A DNA stretch of 54,723 nt, taken from Rhodomicrobium udaipurense JA643 (GTDB lineage: Bacteria; Pseudomonadota; Alphaproteobacteria; Rhizobiales; Rhodomicrobiaceae). Made by a program: the position numbers and the translations under genes. How positions within the stretch are numbered: the first letter of the stretch is position 1; each line of letters starts with the position of its first letter. The stretch is taken from assembly GCF_000636015.1 (NCBI RefSeq), contig NZ_JFZJ01000009.1:1-54723 (forward strand). The letters run 5' to 3'. Below the pieces are notes generated by a model, which was given only the letters and a program-made list of their open reading frames with translations, searched no databases and was not told the origin of the DNA. Shown piece by piece: positions 28,472 to 35,922 of this stretch.

Positions 28472-28501
28472 CGCTAGCGCAACCGGTCGGTAGCGCTAGC
28501 G
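28472..28501. other. Strong hairpin between tig and clpP
   Basis: CGCTAGCGC (28472-28480) and GCGCTAGCG (28493-28501) form a perfect 9-bp inverted repeat with a 12-base loop; each arm also contains its own GCGCTAGCGC-like palindrome, so two alternative folds exist. No T-run follows on the minus strand. It may set the tig/clpP transcript ratio or mark an mRNA processing site. Confidence 0.5.
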
Positions 28502-28579
28502 TCCATTCGAAGCCGATCCCGTGTGAACACGAACGCGATCCATCTCGCATCATCCGCGCGTAAACTTGCGCGGCCCTGC

Positions 28580-30034
28580 TCAGCCGTGCTTGTGCCCGGC
28601 GTGATCGTGGTCATGGTCGTGATCGCAATCGGGACCGTGCACGTGCTCGTGTTCCTCTTCGATACCGCCGTCGAACAGCGATTGCTCGCGCTCAAGCTCC
28701 GCCAGCGACTTCATCAAATCTTCTGGAGAAACCTTGTTCTCTTCCGTCTTCACGAGTTCGAGCACGAAGGTGATCACCTTGTCCTCGTAGACCGGCGCAC
28801 GCAGTTCGTTGAGCGCCTGCGGGTTCTTGCGATAGAACTCGATGACCTCGCGCTCCTGTCCGGGGAACTGGCGCGCGCGGTCGATCATGGCGCGGCGAAG
28901 TTCGTCATCGAGAATCTTGATCTCGTTCTGATTGCCGATCTCGGAGAGCACGAGACCGAGACGCACGCGGCGCTCGGCGAGCTTCTGATATTCGGCGCGC
29001 GCCTTTTCTTCGGTCGAGCCTTCGTCCTCGAAGGTCTTCTTCGCCTGTTCGAGCTGACGGGTGATGCCGCGCCAGATGCCGTCGAACTCGCTCGTCACGA
29101 GCGAGGGCGGCAACTCGACCGCATGACGCTCATCAAGCGCGTCGAGCAGCGCCTTCTTGAGCTTCGCGCGCGAGGCGTCATCAAGCTCCTTGCGAAGCTG
29201 GCCACGCACCGCGTCTTCGAGCTTCGCGAAGGACTCAAGCCCCAGCGTTTTGGCGAATTCGTCGTCCGCCTTCGCGTCAACAGGCTTCGAGACGTCTTTC
29301 ACGGTCACATCGAAGACCGCGTCCTTGCCCGCGAGATGCGGCGCCTGATAGTCCTCGGGGAACGTCACCTTGACGTCGCGCTGATCGTCCTTCTTCGCGC
29401 CGATCAGGCCATCCTCGAAGCCCGGAATGAACCGGCCGGAACCGAGCACGAGGAATGCATCCTCGGCAGCGCCGCCCTCGAAGGGTTCGCCGTCGATGCT
29501 GCCCTTGAAGTCGATGGTGAGTCGGTCGCCAGCTTCGGCCGCGCCTTCCTTCGTCTCATAGGCCACGTTTGCCTTGAGAAGGCGATCGATCGCGCCCTTG
29601 ACGTCCTCTTCCTTGGGATCGGCGACGTCCTTCGTCAGCGTAATCGCCTTGAGGTCCGTCAGTTCGATCTTCGGCAGCACCTCGAACGCCATCGTATATT
29701 CGAGGTCGCCCGTGCCATCGAGCATGCGCTCAATGACGTCCTTGTCTTCCGGCAGCTTGATGTCCGGTTGGAAGGCGGGCCGCTCCTTGCGCTCCTCAAG
29801 CACCTTCATGCTCGATTCGCCCACGGTCTCCTCCAGCACTTCGGCCAGGACCGACCTGCCGTAAAGCTGACGCACATGCGCCATCGGTACCTTGCCGGGG
29901 CGGAAGCCGTTGAGCTTCACCTTCGTCGTCAGGTCTGCGAGCTTCGATTCGACCTTCACCTTCAGATCGGCGGCGGGTACGACGACCTTCAATTGGCGTT
30001 TCAGCCCGTCTGAAACAGTCTCTGTAACTTGCAT
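28580..30034 (-). CDS. tig: Trigger factor, ribosome-bound chaperone and prolyl isomerase
   Basis: 484-residue chaperone. The N-terminal ribosome-binding domain includes the signature GFRPGKVP; the FKBP-like domain is in the middle (DRLTIDFKGSIDGEPF ... GSGRFIPGFEDGL); the C-terminal part is helical. The product ends in a His/Asp-rich tail (HEHVHGPDCDHDHDHDHAG) that could bind metal. The ATG at 30034 starts the family-typical MQVTET; an open frame runs upstream to 30148. clpP, clpX and lon follow. Confidence 0.96.
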   Translation of the reverse strand: MQVTETVSDGLKRQLKVVVPAADLKVKVESKLADLTTKVKLNGFRPGKVPMAHVRQLYGRSVLAEVLEETVGESSMKVLEERKERPAFQPDIKLPEDKDVIERMLDGTGDLEYTMAFEVLPKIELTDLKAITLTKDVADPKEEDVKGAIDRLLKANVAYETKEGAAEAGDRLTIDFKGSIDGEPFEGGAAEDAFLVLGSGRFIPGFEDGLIGAKKDDQRDVKVTFPEDYQAPHLAGKDAVFDVTVKDVSKPVDAKADDEFAKTLGLESFAKLEDAVRGQLRKELDDASRAKLKKALLDALDERHAVELPPSLVTSEFDGIWRGITRQLEQAKKTFEDEGSTEEKARAEYQKLAERRVRLGLVLSEIGNQNEIKILDDELRRAMIDRARQFPGQEREVIEFYRKNPQALNELRAPVYEDKVITFVLELVKTEENKVSPEDLMKSLAELEREQSLFDGGIEEEHEHVHGPDCDHDHDHDHAGHKHG

Positions 30035-30300
30035 TGTCCGGAATCTCGTTGGCCGTTGTTCGGCGAAGTTTTTCGAAGCAACGGGAATCGTTGCCGCGGG
30101 CGCATTCGCCCCGCATCTAGACGTGTGAAATTGCATATCGCAGCCCAATCCACAAGGGCTGCATCAATCACCCGTGGAAAAAACCACAACGTTCGGTCAC
30201 ACTTGAACATGCCCGAAGGCATCCTTGCTCGGACCTCTTTCGACCTGAAGGTGTTGTCTGGCGGCGATTTCGAGCTGAAACTCAAGAGCCGGGAGCATCC

Positions 30301-31257
30301 TTGTCGGGACCAGAAGCCGCAACGGCGCAGACATTTTTCCACGGTGCGCTCGCAAGACGCCTCGACCGGGCGAGCCGTGCGCTCCTCGAACCCGAAGACG
30401 GGCGCGCAGTGGATTTCCGGCGACCGGCGGGCGAGGCGGCGCTGGGCCAGCCGACGCAAGTCTCGTGGCGCATCTTCAAGAACCCGCTCACCGTCTTCAT
30501 CGGCGGCATGGCGGCGGTGATCCTCGAACTCGCGGAACCGCGCGTGCGCACCGGCGTGTGGGAGCACACATCCTTCCGCAAACAGCCGCTGCGACGCCTG
30601 CGCCGTACCGGGCTCGCCGCGATGATGACGGTCTACGGGCCGGCAGGCGTCGCGCAGGCGATGATCGCGGGCGTTCGCCGCATGCACGCCCGCGTGCAAG
30701 GCACGACGCCCGACGGCGAGCCGTACAGCGCCGACGACCCGGAGCTTCTGAACTGGGTGCAGGCGACAGCCGCATATGGCTTCCTGCAAGCCTATCACGC
30801 TTATGCCGCGCCCCTCTCGCAGGCCGACCGCGACCGCTATTACCGCGAGGGCGAAACCGCCGCGAGCCTCTACGGAGCGACACAGTCCCCACGTTCCGAG
30901 GCCGACCTCGACGCGGCGTTCGCGGCCATGCTGCCGCGCCTCGAACCGTCGCCGATCATCTTCGAGTTTCTCGATATCATGCGCACAACCCGCATCGTGC
31001 CGCCGGTGTCACGCATGCTCACGCCAGCCGCATATCTGGCGCAGCCGATGTTCGTGCGCGCGGCGGTGAGCCTTACGCCGCCCGAGATCCGCGAACGCCT
31101 TGGCCTCGGCGCATCATACGGACTGCGGCCCTTTGAACGCGCGCTCCTTCGGCAGGGCGGCGCGCTCGCGGATCGAATCGTGCTTCATTCGAGCCCGGCC
31201 GTGCAATCGTGCCAGCGCCTCGGCCTGCCCGCCGACTTCCTCTATGCGTCGCGCTAG
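30301..31257 (+). CDS. DUF2236 / MpaB-like oxygenase family protein
   Basis: 318-residue protein of the DUF2236 family, related to fungal MpaB and latex-clearing-protein-type oxygenases that bind b-type heme. Family features include PLTVFIGGMAAVILELAEP, the segment from GVWEHTSFRKQPLRRLRRT through TVYGP, the ADDPELLNWVQATAAYG region and HAYAAPLSQADRDRYYRE. The start is a TTG at 30301 with GGGAG (30291-30295) five bases upstream. Substrate unknown. It is divergent from tig and convergent with a TetR gene, with an inverted repeat right after its stop. Confidence 0.85.
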   Translation: MSGPEAATAQTFFHGALARRLDRASRALLEPEDGRAVDFRRPAGEAALGQPTQVSWRIFKNPLTVFIGGMAAVILELAEPRVRTGVWEHTSFRKQPLRRLRRTGLAAMMTVYGPAGVAQAMIAGVRRMHARVQGTTPDGEPYSADDPELLNWVQATAAYGFLQAYHAYAAPLSQADRDRYYREGETAASLYGATQSPRSEADLDAAFAAMLPRLEPSPIIFEFLDIMRTTRIVPPVSRMLTPAAYLAQPMFVRAAVSLTPPEIRERLGLGASYGLRPFERALLRQGGALADRIVLHSSPAVQSCQRLGLPADFLYASR

Positions 31258-31262
31258 TGCTC

Positions 31263-31315
31263 TGGCGCATATTTTTGGTCCACGTTGTTGCTCGCTCTCC
31301 AGCAAAAATATGCGC
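31263..31315. repeat. 14-bp inverted repeat after the DUF2236 gene
   Basis: GGCGCATATTTTTG (31263-31276) and CAAAAATATGCGCC (31302-31315) are perfect reverse complements, separated by 25 bases, starting five bases after the stop codon. Possible terminator or target of a DNA-binding protein. Confidence 0.6.
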
Positions 31316-31343
31316 CTCAACGAGCACAGCGAACCAATTGATT

Positions 31344-31421
31344 TTAGTGCAGTTTCAAATTTTACATTTGATGACGGTGCCACCAGCGGGCGTGAATCAA
31401 ATGCAAAATTCACTGCACTAG
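31344..31421. repeat. Two facing copies of the GAATTTGACATTTGA-type motif
   Basis: The left copy (31344-31372, TTAGTGCAGTTTCAAATTTT then ACATTTGAT) and right copy (31396-31421, reverse orientation) form an imperfect inverted repeat; the outer TAGTGCAGT/ACTGCACTA arms are perfect. The right copy ends two bases before the TetR stop codon. Related single copies lie at 25-50 and 40749-40772. Confidence 0.5.
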
Positions 31422-31423
31422 CG

Positions 31424-32113
31424 TCAGGCTGCTTCGAGGAACGAGGGCAATTCCACATCCGGCAGCGGCTTCGCCATCACCTCAAGGATGGTCGCCTCGG
31501 GCACGCCCAGAACGGAAAGCGCCGTGCTGATGATCCGGTCGGCGTAATCGTCGTCCACCTCACCCGAAACGAGCTTCAGCGTCGCCAGCAGCAGGAGGCC
31601 CGCTACGGTTTCGCGCGCCATATCGACATCGGCATGCTTGAACACGCCCTCTTCGACGCCCGCCGCCACGGCCCGCCGGATGAGATCCGCGATACCGAAC
31701 CGGAAGTCGTTGCCCGCAAGCACCGCGCGGATCATGAACCAGCCCCACATGCGGTCGGTCCTCGCCACGCGAAGCCAGACGCGCACATCGTTGGCGAACG
31801 CTTCGACGCGATTGCTTGTGAGGCCGTCGAGGCTTTCATACATACCCTTGGTATGCAGGCGAAACGCCTCGATGGCCGCGCTGACGATGGCTTCCTTGGA
31901 GGGAAAATGATTGTAAAAGGAGCCGTAGCCGACGTCTGCCCGCGCGGTGATGTCCTGAATGACAAGGCCTTCGAGGCCGCGCTCCGCGACGATTTCGTAT
32001 GTGGCCCGCATGAGTTTGCGACGCGTGTCCTCCCTGCGCCGGTCGGTCCGGCTCTTGAGAAGGCGACGGCCCGAAGCGTTTTCTTCAAGGGCGGGCAGTG
32101 CAGACTTGACCAA
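31424..32113 (-). CDS. TetR-family transcriptional regulator
   Basis: About 229 residues. The N-terminal helix-turn-helix (about 28-75) has the family pattern with VIQDITARADVGYGSFYNHF followed by PSKEAIV; the C-terminal ligand domain is helical. ATG is absent near the start. A TTG at 32119 is too close to AAGGAG, so the TTG at 32113, eight bases from it, is preferred. It is divergent from the flavin reductase gene, which is the most likely target. The ligand is unknown. Confidence 0.88.
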   Translation of the reverse strand: MVKSALPALEENASGRRLLKSRTDRRREDTRRKLMRATYEIVAERGLEGLVIQDITARADVGYGSFYNHFPSKEAIVSAAIEAFRLHTKGMYESLDGLTSNRVEAFANDVRVWLRVARTDRMWGWFMIRAVLAGNDFRFGIADLIRRAVAAGVEEGVFKHADVDMARETVAGLLLLATLKLVSGEVDDDYADRIISTALSVLGVPEATILEVMAKPLPDVELPSFLEAA

Positions 32114-32348
32114 TATCAATGCTCCTTTGACTAAAGTTTATGGGACACGACTCTGAGACTTTTTTATGAACCGCGTGCGCGGGGTTGGAGTGCGGCCCTT
32201 CGCGTGACATGCTCGCGCCTCTAGGCCTAGGCGGCGAGGCGAAATTGGCGCGCATCGCGTTATCAGAAAACCGCGTACAATGCAGGCGCGATGATGCGCC
32301 CGCAGACCATTGGCGGCGAACACCTTTCCAGCTCCGGAGATATGAGAC

Positions 32349-32906
32349 GTGCTTAGAATCGTCGGTGTAACGGGAAGCGTGTCCTCACCCTCACGGACGC
32401 GCGCCGTCGTCGAGGCGACGCTCGCCCGCATCGGCGATGCGCCCGACGTCGAGCGAACCCTCATCGATATCGCGGAGCTTCTGCCCTGGCTCGCCATTCG
32501 CTGCCGCGACGAGGCGTCACCGCCGATCCTCCACGCGCTCGACGCCATCGAGAGCGCTGACCTGCTCATCGTCGGCACACCCGTCTACAAGGGCTCATAT
32601 ACGGGGATGCTGAAGCATCTCTTCGACCTTCTCAATTACCCTGCCCTGTTCAAGACCCCCGTCGGCCTCATCGCGGTCGGTGGTAGCGACCGGCACGCGC
32701 TCGTGATCGAGCATGAACTTCGCCCGCTGTTCGGGTTCTTCGGCGCCAAAACGCTGCCCACCGGCATCTTTTTGTCGGACAAGACCATCGAAGGCGGCCG
32801 CGTCACCGACGATGCGGCGAACGCGCGCCTCGACCATCTCGTGGGCGAAGCGGTGCACGAACTCGAACTCGTCCGCCTGAGAAAAGCCAAGGCGTCCACA
32901 AATTAA
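32349..32906 (+). CDS. NADPH-dependent FMN reductase (SsuE/MsuE type)
   Basis: 185-residue flavodoxin-like reductase. It has the phosphate loop GVTGSVSSPSRTR at the N-terminus and the FMN-contact segments GTPVYKGSYTGMLKHLFDLL and AVGGSDRHAL. Such enzymes supply reduced FMN to two-component monooxygenases, typically for sulfonate use. No monooxygenase gene is adjacent. It starts at a GTG with CGGAG nine bases upstream, and is divergent from the TetR gene. Confidence 0.9.
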   Translation: MLRIVGVTGSVSSPSRTRAVVEATLARIGDAPDVERTLIDIAELLPWLAIRCRDEASPPILHALDAIESADLLIVGTPVYKGSYTGMLKHLFDLLNYPALFKTPVGLIAVGGSDRHALVIEHELRPLFGFFGAKTLPTGIFLSDKTIEGGRVTDDAANARLDHLVGEAVHELELVRLRKAKASTN

Positions 32907-32969
32907 CGAGTCGTCCTCAAAAAGCCCCGAAGATAATGGACGGCAAGCGTCCATTATCCGAGGAACGTC

Positions 32970-33398
32970 ATGGTCATAAACGGCAGGCTTAGGTGGAAGC
33001 TCCTCATCGGGCTCATCGCCGCAATCGCCTTCGACACGATGCTTCAGATCGTGTGGAAGACCGCGGTCGTCGACACGCCCGAAGTGAACCTCTCCGTGTC
33101 GTCGTCGTTCGCGGCTTTTGTTGCAAATCCGCTGTTTCTCGGCGTCATCGCCATCATGACGCTGCAATTCTTCAATTGGCTCATGGTGCTGGGTGAGGCC
33201 GATCTCTCATACGCGAAGCCCATCGCCTCGCTGAGTTTCGCTTCGGTGCCGATCATGTCCGTTCTGCTCCTGCATGAAAACTTCGATGCGGTGGAAGTGG
33301 CGGGCGTCATCTGCGTCATCGCGGGCGTCTTCTTCATCAGCCAGACAAAGCCGCTCACAAGCGCGACGAAACTCAAATCCCGGCCCGAAGCATCATGA
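32970..33398 (+). CDS. Half-size EamA/SMR-like membrane transporter subunit A
   Basis: 142 residues with four predicted membrane segments (LLIGLIAAIAF, FVANPLFLGVIAIM, ASLSFASVPIMSVLLL, VAGVICVIAGVFFI) and the ADLSYAKPIASLSFASVP motif of the drug/metabolite transporter superfamily. Full EamA proteins have ten segments, so this is a half-type protein. Its TGA overlaps the ATG of the next gene (ATGA), implying a heteromeric transporter, as in ArnE/ArnF. The substrate is unknown. Confidence 0.8.
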   Translation: MVINGRLRWKLLIGLIAAIAFDTMLQIVWKTAVVDTPEVNLSVSSSFAAFVANPLFLGVIAIMTLQFFNWLMVLGEADLSYAKPIASLSFASVPIMSVLLLHENFDAVEVAGVICVIAGVFFISQTKPLTSATKLKSRPEAS

Positions 33399-33727
33399 AC
33401 GGCACCACACTCGGCATCCTGCTCGTCGTCCTCTGCGCCCTTCTCGAAGGCATCGGACAGGTGTTCCTCAAGAAGTCCACCATGACGAAAGTGCGCTGGT
33501 TCATGTGGATCTCGGCCGGCGTGATCGCGCTCGCCGCCGAGGCGCTGATCTACACCGAGGCGCTGAAACTGCTCGATGTGAGCGTCGCCTTCACGATATG
33601 CAGTCTGAACCTCATCGCCATCACCATCCTCTCGCGGTTCATCCTTCGCGAAGAAGTCACGCGGACCCGCTGGATCGGCGTCGGCCTGATCTTCGTCGGC
33701 GCGGCGCTGGTCATGACGCGCGCCTGA
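33395..33727 (+). CDS. Half-size EamA/SMR-like membrane transporter subunit B
   Basis: 110 residues with four membrane segments and the small-multidrug-resistance layout: an N-terminal membrane Glu (CALLEGIGQVFLKKS) and a C-terminal LREEVTRTRWIGVGLIFVGA. The start overlaps the stop of the partner gene by ATGA, so the two should be made together. A heterodimeric flippase or exporter is the simplest reading; the substrate is unknown. Confidence 0.8.
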   Translation: MNGTTLGILLVVLCALLEGIGQVFLKKSTMTKVRWFMWISAGVIALAAEALIYTEALKLLDVSVAFTICSLNLIAITILSRFILREEVTRTRWIGVGLIFVGAALVMTRA

Positions 33728-33789
33728 CGCTCCGGCGCAGACGTGAGCGCACACCTTAGCGTCGTGCCGCGTCTGCCTGGGGCGCGCGG

Positions 33790-33823
33790 CGTTTGGACCG
33801 TGAATGCCGGTTCGCGAGAAGAC
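33790..33823. repeat. Worn copy of the GCGTTTTC...GAAAACGC Rhizobiales repeat
   Basis: The core GAATGCCGGTTCGCG-GAAGA matches the better-preserved copy at 40224-40266, while both arms have drifted. Confidence 0.45.
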
Positions 33824-33984
33824 GCAAGCCCTGGATTGTCGTTCGGAACGAAGCTCGAAGGCGAGCTTCCGCCCAAACGCGGCCGCACTTTTTTCCCCCG
33901 CCGATCGCAGGAGTGTCACAACCAGGCCGGGACGTCAGCCTGCGCTGGCAACTTGGCTCGTGGGCTGCTTTTGACGCGCTACCA

Positions 33985-34059
33985 ATTGCATGCAATGACT
34001 ACACAACCTGTCCACATCGCATGCAATCACTGCCTATTAAATTAATCATTGCATACATT
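33985..34059. promoter_or_regulatory. Three evenly spaced palindromic operators upstream of matB
   Basis: Sites: ATTGCATGCAAT (33985-33996, perfect palindrome), ATCGCATGCAAT (34016-34027) and ATTGCATACATT (34048-34059). Centres are 31 and 32 bases apart, i.e. three helical turns each, so they face the same side of the DNA. The form fits operators of FadR-subfamily GntR regulators, the class to which the malonate regulator MatR belongs. The regulator gene is not in the window. Confidence 0.65.
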
Positions 34060-34171
34060 CTCCAGAGACGTTGTTAACACATTAGCCTCACTCGCTTTTT
34101 CACGAGACGGTTGTCTTCAGCGTCTCCCGCGTGGTTGCTAATGAAAAAGACCAGCAGCAGGACGTGACACC

Positions 34172-35689
34172 ATGTCAGGAACCAACCACCTTTTTTCCGA
34201 GTTGCGCGCGAACTGGACCGATCTCGACAAGGTCGCGCTGGAGACGAATGACGGTCGTCAGTTCCGCTATCGCGAGATCCTTGCGTTGACGGCGCGTTTC
34301 GCGAACGCCCTCGTGGCGGCGGGCGTAAAGCCGGGCGACCGCGTGGCCGTGCAGGTGGAGAAGTCACCCGAGGCGCTGTTCCTTTATCTCGCCTGCGTCC
34401 GAGCCGGTGCCGCCTATCTGCCGCTGAACACGGCCTACACGGATGCCGAGCTTGAGTATTTTCTCGGCGATGCTGAGCCGACCGTGTTCGTCGCCCGCCC
34501 GACGCACGCCAGCGCGCCCGCGCTGTGCACGAAAACGGGCGTGGCAGGCTGCTATACGCTCGGTGCCGACGGCGACGGCACGCTGATCGAGCTTGCCGCC
34601 GGCCGGGCCGAAACCTTCGAGAACGTCGCGCGCGGCCCGGATGACCTCGCCGCGATCCTGTACACCTCGGGCACCACGGGCCGCTCCAAGGGCGCGATGA
34701 CGACGCACGAGAACCTCGCCTCCAACGCGCGTGCGCTCGCCGAATACTGGCGCTTCACCGACCGGGACGTGCTGCTGCACGCGCTGCCGATCTTCCACAC
34801 GCATGGCCTGTTCGTCGCCTCGAACGTCATCTTCCGCTCCGGCGCGTCGATGCTGTTCCTGCCGAAATTCGACCCGAACGAGGTGTTCCGCCTGCTGCCC
34901 CGCGCGACCACGATGATGGGCGTGCCGACGTTCTACACGCGCCTCATCGACGACGCGCGCCTGTCCCGCGACACAACAAGGGACATGCGGCTGTTCATCT
35001 CCGGCTCGGCGCCGTTGCTTGCCGACACGCATCGCGCCTTCGAGGAAAAGACCGGCCACCGCATCCTCGAACGCTACGGCATGACCGAGACGAACATGAT
35101 TACGTCGAACCCGTATGACGGCGAGCGCGTGCCGGGCGCGGTCGGCTTCCCGCTACCGGGCGTGGCGGTGCGCATCGCGAACCCGGAGACGGGCGAGCTT
35201 CTCGGCGCGGACGAAATCGGCATGATCGAGGTGCAGGGGCCGAATGTGTTCATCGGCTATTGGCGCATGCCGGAGAAGACGGCGTCCGAGTTCCGCGACG
35301 GCTGGTTCATCACCGGCGATCTCGGCAAGATCGACGCGTCGGGCTATGTGCACATCGTCGGGCGCGGCAAGGATCTCGTGATTACGGGCGGCTACAACGT
35401 CTACCCGAAGGAAGTGGAAAGCGAGATCGATGCGTTGCCCGGCGTGTTCGAAAGCGCCGTCATCGGCGTGCCGCACCCGGATTTCGGCGAAGGCGTGGTC
35501 GCGGTCGTCGTCAAGACGAAGGATGCCGCCATCGACGAGAAGGCGATCCACGACGCACTGAAGGTGAGGCTCGCGAACTACAAGCTGCCGAAGCGCGTGT
35601 TCTTCGTGGACGACCTGCCGCGCAACACCATGGCGAAGGTGCAGAAGAACGTGCTGCGCGACACGCACAAGGATCTTTTTGTGCGCTGA
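34172..35689 (+). CDS. matB: Malonyl-CoA synthetase
   Basis: 505-residue ANL-superfamily ligase making malonyl-CoA from malonate, CoA and ATP. It resembles my recollection of Rhodopseudomonas palustris MatB nearly throughout. The P-loop is YTSGTTGRSKGA; substrate-side signatures are ALPIFHTHGLF and GMTETNM; the hinge is TGDLGKID; the catalytic Lys489 lies in RNTMAKVQK. In R. palustris the residue before this Lys is Gly (MGK, part of a lysine-acetylation motif); here it is Ala. No matA, matC or matR is adjacent. Three GntR-type palindromes precede it. Confidence 0.95.
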   Translation: MSGTNHLFSELRANWTDLDKVALETNDGRQFRYREILALTARFANALVAAGVKPGDRVAVQVEKSPEALFLYLACVRAGAAYLPLNTAYTDAELEYFLGDAEPTVFVARPTHASAPALCTKTGVAGCYTLGADGDGTLIELAAGRAETFENVARGPDDLAAILYTSGTTGRSKGAMTTHENLASNARALAEYWRFTDRDVLLHALPIFHTHGLFVASNVIFRSGASMLFLPKFDPNEVFRLLPRATTMMGVPTFYTRLIDDARLSRDTTRDMRLFISGSAPLLADTHRAFEEKTGHRILERYGMTETNMITSNPYDGERVPGAVGFPLPGVAVRIANPETGELLGADEIGMIEVQGPNVFIGYWRMPEKTASEFRDGWFITGDLGKIDASGYVHIVGRGKDLVITGGYNVYPKEVESEIDALPGVFESAVIGVPHPDFGEGVVAVVVKTKDAAIDEKAIHDALKVRLANYKLPKRVFFVDDLPRNTMAKVQKNVLRDTHKDLFVR

Positions 35690-35714
35690 CGGCGCCCGCT
35701 CCGCGCGGCACCCG

Positions 35715-35772
35715 CAAAAAGAAAAATCCCGTGCGCGCCGTACTGGAAGGGGACAGGGCGCGTCACGGGATT
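35715..35772 (-). terminator. Rho-independent terminator of the surE-pcm-nlpD unit
   Basis: AATCCCGTGCGCGCC (35725-35739) pairs with GGCGCGtCACGGGATT (35757-35772, one bulged T). Read on the minus strand it ends CACGGGATTTTTCTTTTTG, a clear T-run. It lies about 150 bases beyond the nlpD stop and also separates it from the convergent matB gene. Confidence 0.78.
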
Positions 35773-35922
35773 CAGGGCGAAGGGCTTGCCCCTTCGCGTT
35801 CGCGCCATCTCCCTGCCACGGGAAAACGGCGGCGAAATATTTCGGATCGGAAATCGGGAGACGGGACGCAAAGAGCGGGCGGGGAGCGGATACCGGTTGC
35901 GCCGGTACCCGCGATTTGGGAG

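Larger units (their letters stand above)
33728..34171. other. Intergenic region upstream of matB
   Basis: About 440 bases without a supported gene. In order it holds a worn copy of the GCGTTTTC...GAAAACGC repeat (33790-33823), a perfect 8-bp hairpin at 33850-33869 (GAAGCTCG/CGAGCTTC), and three palindromic operator-like sites (33985-34059). A TTTTTT run at 33889 is too far from the hairpin to make a convincing terminator. Confidence 0.6.

Noticed and set aside
30209..30520. Plus-strand frame starting MPEGILARTSFDL before the DUF2236 gene
   Set aside because: Looks protein-like for about 30 codons, but has no ribosome site, runs on into the DUF2236 gene in the wrong frame and turns into Arg-rich noise.
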